Part shown: positions 17,830 through 26,775 of the stretch, piece after piece
How the letters are laid out: every line of letters starts with the position of its first letter
Numbering within the stretch: position 1 is the stretch's first letter
NCBI RefSeq assembly: GCF_003385955.1
Contig: NZ_QRDW01000001.1
Coordinates: 124,001 to 188,000, forward strand
From: Aestuariispira insulae
GTDB taxonomy: Bacteria; Pseudomonadota; Alphaproteobacteria; UBA8366; Aestuariispiraceae
DNA: 64,000 nt
Direction: 5' to 3'
Notes under the pieces: generated by a model
The model's input: only the letters and a program-made list of their open reading frames with translations
Databases searched by the model: none
What the model was told of the DNA's origin: nothing
Made by a program: the position numbers and the translations under genes

Positions 17830-18264
17830 ATGACCGACCATCCAAAAATTGTCACAAGAATCATCATCGGGAAGTTGATTGGCGCTGCCTTTGGTGCGGG
17901 TGCCTTTTTTCTGCTCCCCGACCTTGGCCAGGAAAACAGCCTGATGCTAAAATGGGGATTCTTTTTCTGGTATATAACCTTTGGTGCCATCATCGGAATC
18001 ATGGGGATCTTTGATCATCATCCCGTTTTGCGTATTCCAATGCCCTGGTGGTTGCGTGCCCCGGCCATCGGTGCCTGGCTCAATCTGGTGCTCACCCTCA
18101 TCACCTATGATCTCTTGCAAAGGATTTTGGCATCATACTTTCCGGAAGGCTCAGCTCTGCAATCGCCTTTCTGGTTCGTCCTGGAGGGGGCCGTTCTGGG
18201 TTTGATCATCGGATACGTCGCCACTCGTTTCGGCGGCGAGGGATATCAAACAGTCACCTCTTAG
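17830..18264 (+). CDS. four-helix membrane protein, unknown function
   Basis: A 144-residue integral membrane protein with hydrophobic helices at about 12-30, 40-60, 76-95 and 112-133, a conserved-looking HHPVLRIPMPWWLRAP loop in the middle, and glycine-rich helix packing. I know no function for it; similar unnamed proteins occur in marine alphaproteobacteria. A near-perfect Shine-Dalgarno sequence seven bases upstream fixes the start. It stands alone between an intergenic region and the convergent flavodoxin gene. Confidence 0.75.
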   Translation: MTDHPKIVTRIIIGKLIGAAFGAGAFFLLPDLGQENSLMLKWGFFFWYITFGAIIGIMGIFDHHPVLRIPMPWWLRAPAIGAWLNLVLTLITYDLLQRILASYFPEGSALQSPFWFVLEGAVLGLIIGYVATRFGGEGYQTVTS

Positions 18265-18296
18265 GCGCCCCCCTGGCCAGATAGTCATATTATAGA

Positions 18297-18746
18297 TTAT
18301 AGCTGCGTCACCCAATCCCGGCACCAGGCCAGTGCAACCTCGTCTGGTGCCTGTTCGCTGCAAGCGTCGATTTCCAGCCGCTCCCCGATCCGGGTTGCCC
18401 CCAAATCTGCCAGGGTTTCATCCAATAATTTGCCGCCGCCGCAAAAGGTTTCGTCATAAGATTGGTCCCCCAAGGCAATCACCCCATAGCGGATATGGCC
18501 AAGATATTGCGGCACTGCATCCAGATGCATTTTCAGCGGCAGAATATTGTCCGGCAGGTCACCGCTGCCACGGGTCGCACAGCAGACCAAAACCAATTCC
18601 CGATCAACAAACACCCTTTCAACATCACTGAAATCTGTTTTTATTTCAACCTGATAACCGACCAAGCCCAGATCATCTCTTAGCTTTTCCGCGACCATTT
18701 CCGCGTTTCCGGATTCGGTTCCCACCAGAATTAACAGCTCGGCCAT
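18297..18746 (-). CDS. flavodoxin-domain protein (MioC-like)
   Basis: Short-chain flavodoxin of 149 residues that should bind FMN and shuttle electrons. The phosphate-binding loop VGTESGNAEMVAEKL is at residues 6-20, and the second FMN contact region CCATRGSGDLPDN is near 54-66. The frame extends to 18815, but the added 23 residues are charged and foreign to the family, so the later Met is used. The gene is convergent with the upstream membrane-protein gene and divergent from the enoyl-CoA hydratase cluster. The partner reductase is unknown. Confidence 0.85.
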   Translation of the reverse strand: MAELLILVGTESGNAEMVAEKLRDDLGLVGYQVEIKTDFSDVERVFVDRELVLVCCATRGSGDLPDNILPLKMHLDAVPQYLGHIRYGVIALGDQSYDETFCGGGKLLDETLADLGATRIGERLEIDACSEQAPDEVALAWCRDWVTQL

Positions 18747-18960
18747 ATCTGTTTTACCATCCCTAGTTTTTTTACCCATCAGACGCATTCTTTCGGTGCC
18801 ACCTGCATCGCTCACGAACCATACCCGTTTGCCTGTCTCATGGCTCTTAGAAAGGGCGGATCATGCCTGCAGCGGAGGGATAAGGAAAAGAAAAAACTGG
18901 CGAAAGCTGAAAAATGTTTTAAGCTTGAAATAAATCAGAACGACAATAGGAAAGAGCACC

Positions 18961-19752
18961 ATGTCCGACAAATCGTCTGGATATCGGGACATTCAGATCT
19001 CATATACCGCGGACCATGTCTTGGAAATCACCCTCCATAGGCCAGAGGCACGGAATGCGCTAAATACCAACCTTTTGGCAGAATTGAGCCGAGCCTTTAC
19101 AGACGCACAGGCTGATCCGGATATCCGATGTGTAATCCTGACCGGCGGAGACAAGGTGTTTGCCGCCGGCGCCGACATCAAGGAACTGGCCGCCCATGAT
19201 GCGACCACCATCCGCGATGATGTCCGGCCAACCTATTGGGCTGTTATCCGGGAATTCACCAAACCAATGATCGCCGCTGTGAATGGCTATTGTTTGGGTG
19301 GCGGCAATGAACTGGCCATGCATGCCGATGTCATTATTGCCGGTGAAAATGCTCTTTTCGGACAACCGGAAATCAATCTGGGGATCATACCGGGTGCCGG
19401 CGGCACCCAGCGGCTCCTTCACGCAGTTGGCAAATCAAAAGCAATGGAAATGGTCCTTGGCGGCACCATGATCAAGGCCGCCGAGGCCAGAGAAGTTGGG
19501 CTTGTATCCACAATCACCCCGCCTGAAACATGCCTGGAAACCGCACGGGAATTGGCATCTCGCATCGCCGCCAAATCCCCCCTGGCGACAATGGCCGCCA
19601 AGAAGGCCGTCTTGCAGGCTTATGAACGGCCGATGCAAGAGGCGCTTTTATTCGAGCGGGAATTATTCGCCGCTCTCTTTGACACAGAAGACATGAAAGA
19701 AGGCGTCCATGCCTTCATGGAAAAACGGCAACCGACGTTCAAGGGGCTCTGA
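18961..19752 (+). CDS. paaF: enoyl-CoA hydratase, PaaF-type (2,3-dehydroadipyl-CoA hydratase)
   Basis: Crotonase-family hydratase of 263 residues. It has both catalytic glutamates (Glu117 in GGGNELA and Glu137 in GQPEINLG), the oxyanion glycines of FAAGADIKELA near residue 67, and the C-terminal FMEKRQPTFKGL. It starts an operon with a hydroxyacyl-CoA dehydrogenase three bases downstream and a 3-oxoadipyl-CoA-type thiolase. This combination is the lower phenylacetate pathway or dicarboxylate beta-oxidation. GGAAAG before the ATG supports the start. Substrate choice rests on the neighbours. Confidence 0.88.
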   Translation: MSDKSSGYRDIQISYTADHVLEITLHRPEARNALNTNLLAELSRAFTDAQADPDIRCVILTGGDKVFAAGADIKELAAHDATTIRDDVRPTYWAVIREFTKPMIAAVNGYCLGGGNELAMHADVIIAGENALFGQPEINLGIIPGAGGTQRLLHAVGKSKAMEMVLGGTMIKAAEAREVGLVSTITPPETCLETARELASRIAAKSPLATMAAKKAVLQAYERPMQEALLFERELFAALFDTEDMKEGVHAFMEKRQPTFKGL

Positions 19753-19755
19753 CTG

Positions 19756-21267
19756 ATGCAGCCAATATCCAAAGAAACGGCCATTGCCATTGTGGGTGCC
19801 GGTGCCATGGGAAGCGGTATCGCACAAGTCGCAGCAACAGCCGGACACAAGGTATTTCTCTTTGACACCCGGGAGGGAGCAGCAGCCAAGGCGATTGAAT
19901 TGCTCAGCCCCGGCCTGGAAAAGCAGGTCTCACGCGGCAAATTTACGGCTGCGCAAAAAACAGATATCCTGAGCCGGATCCATCCGGTGGACCGTCTGGC
20001 CCAACTCGCCGATTCGGGCCTTGTTATCGAAGCCATCGTTGAGGATCTCGCAATCAAGCAAGAGCTTTTCCGGCAATTGGAGGCAATTTGCGCGGACAAC
20101 ACCATTTTGGCCACAAACACGTCTTCGCTTTCGGTGACGGCAATCGCATCGGTGTTGGAAAGCCCGGCACGGCTGGTGGGCATGCATTTCTTTAATCCGG
20201 CGCAAGTGATGAAACTGGTTGAGGTGGTGACAGGGCTGGCCACAGGAAAAGAGTTTGCCGACAAGGTCTTCGCCACCGCGCAGGCCTGGGGCAAATCAGC
20301 TGTTTTTGCCAAATCGACCCCTGGTTTCATCGTCAACCGGGTGGCCAGACCGTTTTATGCAGAAAGCTGGCGCATGTTGGAAGAAAATGTGACCGATGCG
20401 GTGACAATCGACCATGCCGTTTCCAAGGCAGGCGGATTCCGCATGGGCCCATTTGCCTTGATGGACCTGATCGGTCATGACATCAATTTTGCGGTCACCA
20501 ACAGCGTTTATGATGCCTGTTACCAGGATCCCCGCTACCGGCCATCTCTCCAACAGAAGGAACTGGTGCAGGCTGGGCATCTTGGCCGCAAGACCGGCCA
20601 GGGAATCTATAACCATGGCGCGGAACCACCCGTTCCGTCCTTTATGGAGACATTGCCCGCCCCCTCCATGGTTCAGGTATGCGGTGCCTTGGAAAACACC
20701 GGGAAACTGGCCGCTCGCTTGGCGGAAAGCAGCATTGATGCCCGATGGGAAGATGGTAACGGAGAAATCCGCTGCGATCATTTTACCCTCGCCCTCACTG
20801 ATGGCCGAACGGCCACCCAACGATCCGTTGAAGAGGGCATCAACAATCTGGTGCTTTTTGACCTGGCGCTTGATTATGGCAGTGCGGAAGCCCTCTGCCT
20901 CGCCAAAGCCGATCAGACCAGTGAGCAGGCCTTCCGGTTGGCGGCTGGTTTCCTGGAAACCGTCGGGCTGCGCCCAATGGCCGTTGATGATTCTCCGGGA
21001 CTTGTGGTCATGAGGACCGTAGCCATGCTCGCCAGTGAGGCGGCGGAGACCGTTTCTCACGGTGTGGCAGACGCTAAATCTGTTGATACGGCCATGACAT
21101 TGGGCGTGAATTACCCTGTCGGCCCGCTGGCTTATGCCGAACAGGTCGGCCTTTCACGGATTCTTACCGTCCTCCAGGCCTTGGAAGGCCATTTCGGTGA
21201 AGACCGCTATCGTCCCTCCCCCTTCCTTCGCCGAAAGGTTCTTAGCGGCGGATGTTTTCTCGAATAA
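19756..21267 (+). CDS. paaH: 3-hydroxyacyl-CoA dehydrogenase, PaaH-type (3-hydroxyadipyl-CoA dehydrogenase)
   Basis: NAD-dependent oxidation of 3-hydroxyacyl-CoA, probably 3-hydroxyadipyl-CoA. The nucleotide loop GAGAMGSGIAQVAA is near residue 14. The HFFNPAQVMKLVEVV signature (about 136-150) includes the catalytic His, and STPGFIVNRVARPFYAE follows. A second dehydrogenase C-terminal domain fills residues about 400-500, giving the 503-residue length typical of PaaH. Start and paaF stop are three bases apart, so translation is likely coupled. Confidence 0.92.
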   Translation: MQPISKETAIAIVGAGAMGSGIAQVAATAGHKVFLFDTREGAAAKAIELLSPGLEKQVSRGKFTAAQKTDILSRIHPVDRLAQLADSGLVIEAIVEDLAIKQELFRQLEAICADNTILATNTSSLSVTAIASVLESPARLVGMHFFNPAQVMKLVEVVTGLATGKEFADKVFATAQAWGKSAVFAKSTPGFIVNRVARPFYAESWRMLEENVTDAVTIDHAVSKAGGFRMGPFALMDLIGHDINFAVTNSVYDACYQDPRYRPSLQQKELVQAGHLGRKTGQGIYNHGAEPPVPSFMETLPAPSMVQVCGALENTGKLAARLAESSIDARWEDGNGEIRCDHFTLALTDGRTATQRSVEEGINNLVLFDLALDYGSAEALCLAKADQTSEQAFRLAAGFLETVGLRPMAVDDSPGLVVMRTVAMLASEAAETVSHGVADAKSVDTAMTLGVNYPVGPLAYAEQVGLSRILTVLQALEGHFGEDRYRPSPFLRRKVLSGGCFLE

Positions 21268-21333
21268 TTGAATTAAGACAAGGGTCTCACCGTCCCGCCT
21301 TTAACCAGGGATGAGAAAAGGAAACAGAAAGCA

Positions 21334-22539
21334 ATGTCGGACGCTTTTATCATTGATGCCATCCGAACCCCAATCGGTCGCTATGGCGGCACATTATCCG
21401 CTGTTCGCACCGACGACCTGGCTGCCCAGCCTATCCGCGCCCTAATGGAACGCAGCCCCCGGCTTGACTGGGAAGGTGTTGATGACGTGATTTTGGGATG
21501 CGCCAACCAGGCCGGTGAAGACAACCGGAACCTTGCCCGTATGGCATCTTTGCTGGCAGGCCTGCCGGTTACCGTGCCAGGCACCACCGTAAACCGCCTG
21601 TGCGGTTCGGGCATGGATGCGGTCGCTCTTGCCGCACGAAGCCTGAAATGCGGTGAGGCGGGCCTAATGATTGCAGGCGGCGCGGAGAGCATGTCCCGCG
21701 CCCCCCTGGTGATGCCAAAGGCCGACAGTGCCTTTTCAAGAGACGCCCGAATATTTGACAGCACTATTGGCTGGCGTTTCATCAATCCGGTCATGGAGAA
21801 AGCCTATGGCACGGATTCCATGCCGGAAACGGCGGAAAATGTCGCCGAGACATACGGGATCAGCCGTGAAGACCAGGACCTGTTTGCCTTTAACAGCCAG
21901 CAAAAAACCGGCGCCGCCCAGAATGCCGGTATCTTCGAAGCCGAAATCGTCCCGGTTTCCATTCCCCAACGAAAAGGCGACCCGATTCAGATGACCACTG
22001 ACGAGCATCCCCGGCCGGGAACCAGCCTGGAAAAGCTCAAAGCACTAAAAGCGCCGTTCCGGGAGAATGGCACTGTGACCGCCGGAACCTCTTCCGGGGT
22101 CAATGATGGGGCTTGTTCAATATTACTGGCAAACGGTAAAGCCGCCCAGGTGAACGGTCTGACCCCGCGCGCCAGGGTGCTTGCCTGTGCGACTGCCGGG
22201 GTTGAGCCGCGCTTGATGGGCATGGGCCCCGTCCCCGCCAGCCAAAAAGCATTGGGTCTGGCCGGTCTGTCCCTCGATCAGATGGATGTCATTGAATTGA
22301 ATGAGGCTTTTGCCGCACAGGCACTTGCTGTCATTCGCCAGATGGGCCTGCCCGATGATGATCCCCGGATCAATCCCAATGGCGGTGCCATCGCCCTCGG
22401 CCATCCGCTGGGCATGAGCGGCGCGCGCCTGATCACCACGGCTGTGAACCAATTGGAGCGTTCAAACGGACGCTATGCCCTATGCACCATGTGCATTGGT
22501 GTCGGCCAGGGCATCGCCATGATCATCGAGAGGCTCTGA
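21334..22539 (+). CDS. paaJ: 3-oxoadipyl-CoA/3-oxo-acyl-CoA thiolase
   Basis: Thiolase releasing acetyl-CoA, with the nucleophile Cys90 in NRLCGSGMDAV, the base His357 in ALGHPLGMSGAR, and the second cysteine Cys387 in CTMCIGVGQG. The N-terminal DAIRTPIGRYGG and the 401-residue length match PaaJ and PcaF, which cleave 3-oxoadipyl-CoA to succinyl-CoA and acetyl-CoA. It is the third gene of the operon, 66 bp behind paaH. The upper paaABCDE ring-epoxidation genes are not in this window. Confidence 0.93.
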   Translation: MSDAFIIDAIRTPIGRYGGTLSAVRTDDLAAQPIRALMERSPRLDWEGVDDVILGCANQAGEDNRNLARMASLLAGLPVTVPGTTVNRLCGSGMDAVALAARSLKCGEAGLMIAGGAESMSRAPLVMPKADSAFSRDARIFDSTIGWRFINPVMEKAYGTDSMPETAENVAETYGISREDQDLFAFNSQQKTGAAQNAGIFEAEIVPVSIPQRKGDPIQMTTDEHPRPGTSLEKLKALKAPFRENGTVTAGTSSGVNDGACSILLANGKAAQVNGLTPRARVLACATAGVEPRLMGMGPVPASQKALGLAGLSLDQMDVIELNEAFAAQALAVIRQMGLPDDDPRINPNGGAIALGHPLGMSGARLITTAVNQLERSNGRYALCTMCIGVGQGIAMIIERL

Positions 22540-22721
22540 AATAGAGCGAATAAGGGTGTAAATCTTTCAAGGCTCTGGATTATTTCCTAATCCTGCTTAC
22601 ATATAGATTCATCTAACCAGACAATCAGTTGCGGCAGCCGGCAAAAGCGCTGGCTGCGCGCACTGATATTTATTTGTTTTCAGGGGGAAGAAAATGTCGC
22701 GTTACCAGGGGAGTGCCCGGA

Positions 22722-23933
22722 ATGACTGAGGCTGTCCGGAAAAGGCCCCGCCTGTTCTTTTTGACCGTCATCGCGGCCGCCGGGCCGCTGGCGATGAATA
22801 TTTTGAACCCGGCCATGCCGATCATCGAGACCGATTTCCAGACCAGTTATGAGGTCGCCGGACTGACCCTGACATTGTATCTGTTGGCGCTGGGGGTATC
22901 CCAGCTGTTTGTCGGCTCCCTGTCGGACCGTTTCGGCCGGCGCCCCATCGTTCTCATCGGCATGTTGCTCTTTATCCTGGGTTCTCTTTTCTGCTACATG
23001 GCCACCAGCATCGAATTCCTAATCTTCGGACGCATCATTCAGGCGGCGGGCGGCTGTACGGGCCTGGTCATGGGCCGGACCATGGTCAGGGATATGTATG
23101 GCACAGAAAAAGCGGCTTCCATGCTGGCCTATATGGTGATGATCATGGTGGTTGTGCCGTTGATCGCAACACCGTTAGGCGGTTTCTTGACCGACCGGTC
23201 CGGCTGGCAGGCCAATATGATCCTGGCTGGCATTTACGGAATATTTGCCTTTGCCCTGTCGGTAAAATGGCTGCATGAAACCCATTTCAACCTGCAACCC
23301 ATGACGGGCCTGTTCCAGATGTTTTCTGGTTTTGGTTCCCTTATTGTCAATCCGCGCTTCACCCATAACGCCTTCCAGACGGCCTTTTCCTCCGCAGCGT
23401 TTTTTGCCTTTGTGGCAGGCGCACCGAAAGCCATGCAGGATATGGGGGAAAGCCCAACAACCTTTGGTCTGTATTTCGCTGTTGCCGGTTTCTTCTATAT
23501 GGCGGGCAATTTCATCACCGGCCGAAAATCCGAAAGCTGGGGACCGTCCAGGCTGGTGCTTTTTGGTACATTGTCGGCCTTCAGCGGCGGCCTGCATCTG
23601 CTGGCCTGCCTGTTGACCGGCACCCTCACACCGATAACCCTGTTCACCGGCATGGCCATTGTGGCATTTGGCAACGGTTTAAGCTTGCCCAGTGGCACGG
23701 CCGGTGCCGTGAGCGCCGATTTGAACCGCATTGGCGCAGCAGCGGGCCTGTCTGGCTTTCTCCAGATTGGCGGCGGAGCTCTGGCAAGTGCCCTTGTTGC
23801 CAAACTGATGGCCCTGACCGGCGGCCCTGATCCGCTGATTTATGCGATGACATTGTCCGTGACGGTGGCCCTTGCCATCAGCCTTGCCGGACAAAGCTAT
23901 GAAAAACGCCTGGCGACCCGAGCCTCTGCCTAA
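22722..23933 (+). CDS. MFS multidrug-type transporter, Bcr/CflA family
   Basis: A 403-residue 12-helix antiporter. Marks include LNPAMPIIETDF near the start (the Bcr/CflA LPAxP-like motif with acidic residues), SDRFGRRPIVLIG near residue 70 (MFS motif A), and GRIIQAAGGCTGLVMGRTMVRD for helix 4-5. The open frame begins at 22629, but the ATG at 22722 with AGGGGAG upstream starts exactly at the family N-terminus. It follows the thiolase gene by 182 bp, so export of a pathway-related compound is possible but unproven. A strong terminator follows. Confidence 0.88.
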   Translation: MTEAVRKRPRLFFLTVIAAAGPLAMNILNPAMPIIETDFQTSYEVAGLTLTLYLLALGVSQLFVGSLSDRFGRRPIVLIGMLLFILGSLFCYMATSIEFLIFGRIIQAAGGCTGLVMGRTMVRDMYGTEKAASMLAYMVMIMVVVPLIATPLGGFLTDRSGWQANMILAGIYGIFAFALSVKWLHETHFNLQPMTGLFQMFSGFGSLIVNPRFTHNAFQTAFSSAAFFAFVAGAPKAMQDMGESPTTFGLYFAVAGFFYMAGNFITGRKSESWGPSRLVLFGTLSAFSGGLHLLACLLTGTLTPITLFTGMAIVAFGNGLSLPSGTAGAVSADLNRIGAAAGLSGFLQIGGGALASALVAKLMALTGGPDPLIYAMTLSVTVALAISLAGQSYEKRLATRASA

Positions 23934-23937
23934 TGAA

Positions 23938-23966
23938 AAACCGGCGGCCAATGGCCGCCGGTTTCT
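23938..23966. terminator. bidirectional rho-independent terminator
   Basis: A perfect 13-bp GC-rich stem (23938-23950 with 23952-23964) is flanked by A and T runs. It lies between the convergent MFS and DUF2189 genes. Confidence 0.82.
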
Positions 23967-24002
23967 GCATCACATCGCGGCAAACGCGATGATGCCCCTC
24001 CG

Positions 24003-24779
24003 TCAATGCGGAACCAATTCCCGATAAGCATGCCAGGACGCATATCCCAGCAGCGGCATGACGATAATCAATCCGATGAATGCGGTACCGATCGCAATCC
24101 CCATCAGGATGACGATGGTCAAAGCCCAGGCCGCCATGGTCGCCTTGTTATCCATGCAAACCCGAATACTGGTTTTGATCGCCATGAAGGCATCTGTGCC
24201 CTTATCCAGAAACATCGGCACTGCCACCACGGTGGTCATGAAGGCAACACCGCAGATGAAAATGCCAAGCAAGGCTTCAAGGAACAGGAATGTTTGCCCG
24301 GCTTCCGTTGTCAAAATCTGGGAATAAAGATTCTCAACCGAGATATTCGATTGTCCCATGACGCCAATAAAAAGGATGAAGCTGAACCAGGACAAGGCCA
24401 CATAAAACAGCATCAGATAGATGCCCGTAATGGCAAGACGGTTCGGACAGGTTTTCCATGCATCCAATGCACTTCCAAGCGATGCTTCCTGACCGTTTTC
24501 AAAACGGCGTGCCGTATCATACATACCGATCGCCATGAGCGGACCCAGCAGCATCAAAGCCCCGGCAAGCGGTAAGATCAGTGGTAGAAGATCCGCTAAA
24601 TATAGTCCGAATGTCGCCGCAAACCCGGCAACTGTGAAAATCAATCCATAAAAAATGCTGATTCCGGATGCCTTCTTGTAATCCGCCCAGCCCGCACTCA
24701 GCCAACGGCCGATCGCACCGGGATCAACCACATGATAAGATTCGTAATCTCGACCTGCATTTACAATTGTATTGCCCAT
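24003..24779 (-). CDS. DUF2189 integral membrane protein
   Basis: A 258-residue membrane protein with six hydrophobic helices and the family's hallmark ending (PLLGYASWHAYRELV). Function is unknown; DUF2189 proteins are common in proteobacteria and sometimes sit near cytochrome oxidase genes, which is not the case here. The ATG at 24779 with GGGAGG eight bases upstream is preferred over a longer frame whose extra 24 residues are basic and unlike the family. Confidence 0.85.
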   Translation of the reverse strand: MGNTIVNAGRDYESYHVVDPGAIGRWLSAGWADYKKASGISIFYGLIFTVAGFAATFGLYLADLLPLILPLAGALMLLGPLMAIGMYDTARRFENGQEASLGSALDAWKTCPNRLAITGIYLMLFYVALSWFSFILFIGVMGQSNISVENLYSQILTTEAGQTFLFLEALLGIFICGVAFMTTVVAVPMFLDKGTDAFMAIKTSIRVCMDNKATMAAWALTIVILMGIAIGTAFIGLIIVMPLLGYASWHAYRELVPH

Positions 24780-25010
24780 GGGGCCTCCCTCAATTCCTGT
24801 TCTATTTCCAAGATTTCTTATTTTTATGCTCAATTGTAACTTTATTTTCACACGATAGGAACAGTTAATTCTTTCGCGGGTGCAGCATAGGATATACTCA
24901 ACTTTTCCTGAATAATCAGAGACCTACCCCGAATGGGCATCTTAGGTAGCTGTAACCTTTCACCGTGATTTTGGATTGCCAGCCCACTGGCAGTTGGCTA
25001 AGCCTAGCCC

Positions 25011-25571
25011 ATGAAAACCGTTCAAGAAGAACATGGCGCCGAGGTAGAGATAAAGCGCTCCCGCTTCATCGCCCATCTAGTGCCTTTCGCCCAATTCAAA
25101 AAACGATTGGAAGCGCTCAGAGAAGCCCATCCCAAAGCAAACCACCATGTCACTGCGTTCCGCCATCTCAATGAGCATGATCAGGTGGTTGAGGGCAGTC
25201 GAGATGATGGCGAGCCGTCAGGCACCTCTGGCCCCCCTGCCCTCAAGGTTCTTCAAGGCAATGACCTGATCAATGTCGGCGTGATCATTATCCGCTATTT
25301 CGGCGGTACAAAGCTTGGCACCGGCGGACTTGCCCGAGCCTATGCCCTAGCCACGGCCACTGTTATCGAAGAGGCTGACCTCTCGGTCTGGCAAAAGCAG
25401 TCCTGTGGCGAGGTTTCCCTGGATTTTTCTCAGCTATCCGCATTCGAAAGAGATTGTGGACAGGCAGGATTGCACATCGAAGAGCGGAAATTTCACGCCG
25501 AGGGAGTCACCGTTTCCATCCAGGGTGGAAAAACAGCAATCGACGCAATCTTATTGAAATGGAACGAATAA
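25011..25571 (+). CDS. yigZ: YigZ/IMPACT family protein (UPF0029)
   Basis: Protein of the YigZ family, related to eukaryotic IMPACT, with a proposed but unsettled role in translation or proline metabolism. The signature block with DDGEPSGTSGPP, VGVIIIRYFGGTKLGTGGLARAY spans residues about 65-112 and is nearly intact. The C-terminal ferredoxin-like domain (from about 120) is also present, though shortened; the total of 186 residues is a little under the usual 200. It is transcribed alone and divergent from DUF2189. Confidence 0.92.
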   Translation: MKTVQEEHGAEVEIKRSRFIAHLVPFAQFKKRLEALREAHPKANHHVTAFRHLNEHDQVVEGSRDDGEPSGTSGPPALKVLQGNDLINVGVIIIRYFGGTKLGTGGLARAYALATATVIEEADLSVWQKQSCGEVSLDFSQLSAFERDCGQAGLHIEERKFHAEGVTVSIQGGKTAIDAILLKWNE

Positions 25572-25636
25572 TACACGCCTGGCCTGTATATTGCTTGTGC
25601 TTATCCCGAGAAAGTTGGCTTATTGGGATGCAAACA

Positions 25637-25813
25637 ATGAAAAACGAATTTCAGGTGAAGTACCACTATTGTGACCCTCTTGGACATTCAGAGGATAATG
25701 CGCTGGACGCCATCCTGGCTATCCAGGATCACCGGCGTAAATTTGAGCCCGTGCATGATATAGTCTGGGAAGAAGAAGAATTGTGTTATCACATGCTAGA
25801 CCGGCTTAACTAA
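25637..25813 (+). CDS. small acidic hypothetical protein, 58 aa
   Basis: Possible small gene after yigZ: 58 residues, strongly acidic near the end (VWEEEELCYHML), with no known family. The frame continues upstream to 25454 inside yigZ, so the start is uncertain; the ATG at 25637 gives a compact protein, with a GGGATG sequence about eight bases before it. The stop codon is inside a hairpin that may terminate transcription. The sequence has ordinary codon use, which favours it being real. Confidence 0.5.
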   Translation: MKNEFQVKYHYCDPLGHSEDNALDAILAIQDHRRKFEPVHDIVWEEEELCYHMLDRLN

Positions 25814-25821
25814 GCCGGTCT
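25798..25821 (+). terminator. hairpin at the end of the small acidic gene
   Basis: An 11-bp inverted repeat (25798-25808 with 25811-25821) spans the stop codon. The following bases are not strongly T-rich, so termination efficiency is uncertain. Confidence 0.5.
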
Positions 25822-25847
25822 ACTGTCCCGGAAAAGACATTCCGGTT

Positions 25848-26060
25848 TCACTGCCAGATGCCGCTATCAAGCGATCTGTATTCCTGGTAGGTGGCGCTTT
25901 GCAAATATCCGATCCGGTCAAGCACTCTCAGCCAGACCGCCGCCGCTTCCGGATCATTGTCGCGCCAGGACTGGTCGGCGCGTTTGGACGCAAAAAACCA
26001 AGCTTTGTCACGGTACTGATCAATCAGCATGGCTGCTGTCCTGTTGGCATCAATATCCAT
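25848..26060 (-). CDS. small hypothetical protein, 70 aa
   Basis: A helical, Trp- and Tyr-rich 70-residue protein. The block WFFASKRADQSWRDNDPEAA reads like a domain found in short unnamed alphaproteobacterial proteins, but I cannot assign a role. GGGGGC before the ATG supports the start. It is convergent with the preceding acidic gene, and about 140 bp separates it from the next minus-strand gene. Confidence 0.65.
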   Translation of the reverse strand: MDIDANRTAAMLIDQYRDKAWFFASKRADQSWRDNDPEAAAVWLRVLDRIGYLQSATYQEYRSLDSGIWQ

Positions 26061-26200
26061 CTTAACTGCCCCCTAAATTCCCTTTCAGGTCGTCATGGGG
26101 ACAGTCTAACAGTCAGCCGTTAATACTCTCCTAAAGAGGAGTTAACCCAGTCTTAATTTTAGCTCTTTATTTCGGCTATTCATGAACCTGCACAGCAATC

Positions 26201-26548
26201 TCAGTGATCGGAGGGTTCGAGAAACTTGTCGCCAAGACCAGTGTCATATTCAAGTCCCTGGGGCATCAAGGTCACCTGGCCGCCCGGGCGGGCTTCCTCC
26301 CGGACCAAGCCCTTGCGCTTCAAAGCGACCCAGACTGCTGGATTGTCAAAACCGCTGGCATCCTTGGAAGACACAACAAATGCACCGACATGCACATGGT
26401 TACCATGGGCGTGAGGCAGCCTGGTCAAAGTCACCTCGCCCGTTTCCGCATCGGTGATGGCGCCGGCCGGATCACGCGCCAGCACCTGTGCCAATGCCAG
26501 GGTCCGGAGTTGAAGTTTGTTCAATTTCAACGGGTTTTTCTTTTGCAT
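26201..26548 (-). CDS. conserved hypothetical protein, 115 aa
   Basis: Unknown small cytoplasmic protein with the central motif PHAHGNHVHVGAFVVSSKDASG and a basic N-terminus. The His-rich stretch could bind metal, but this is conjecture. Open frame extends to 26740, through the tRNA-Pro gene and its terminator; the ATG at 26548 with GGAAGAAAG upstream is the only plausible start, since the next Met upstream (26596) lies inside the terminator hairpin. This resolves what would otherwise be mis-annotated as a 179-residue protein. Confidence 0.75.
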   Translation of the reverse strand: MQKKNPLKLNKLQLRTLALAQVLARDPAGAITDAETGEVTLTRLPHAHGNHVHVGAFVVSSKDASGFDNPAVWVALKRKGLVREEARPGGQVTLMPQGLEYDTGLGDKFLEPSDH

Positions 26549-26579
26549 CGGTTTGCTTTCTTCCAATGGCTCTTGCGCA

Positions 26580-26619
26580 AAATAAAAAGCAGGCATCTGG
26601 TTTTCACCGGATGCCTGCC
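26580..26619 (-). terminator. rho-independent terminator of tRNA-Pro
   Basis: On the minus strand a 12-base arm pair (26607-26618 with 26589-26600) is followed by TTTTTATTTT. It begins about six bases after the tRNA CCA end. Confidence 0.88.
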
Positions 26620-26624
26620 TTAAT

Positions 26625-26701
26625 TGGTCGGGATGGCTGGGTTCGAACCAGCGACCTCTCGTCCCCCAGACGAACGCGCTACCAGGCTGCGCTACACCCC
26701 G
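26625..26701 (-). tRNA. tRNA-Pro (anticodon GGG)
   Basis: A complete 77-nt cloverleaf read on the minus strand: seven-pair acceptor stem starting CGGGGTG, D arm, anticodon arm with loop CTGGGGG (anticodon GGG), T arm containing GGTTCGAACCC, and an encoded CCA at 26625-26627. Its location beside the MerR-ihfA-fabH-plsX block is common in alphaproteobacteria. Confidence 0.97.
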
Positions 26702-26775
26702 ATCATGTCCCTCATTGGGCGGAGCGGAACATAGCGTCACGCCCGGCCTCTGGCAAGAGCAGAGTTAAAGATTTT

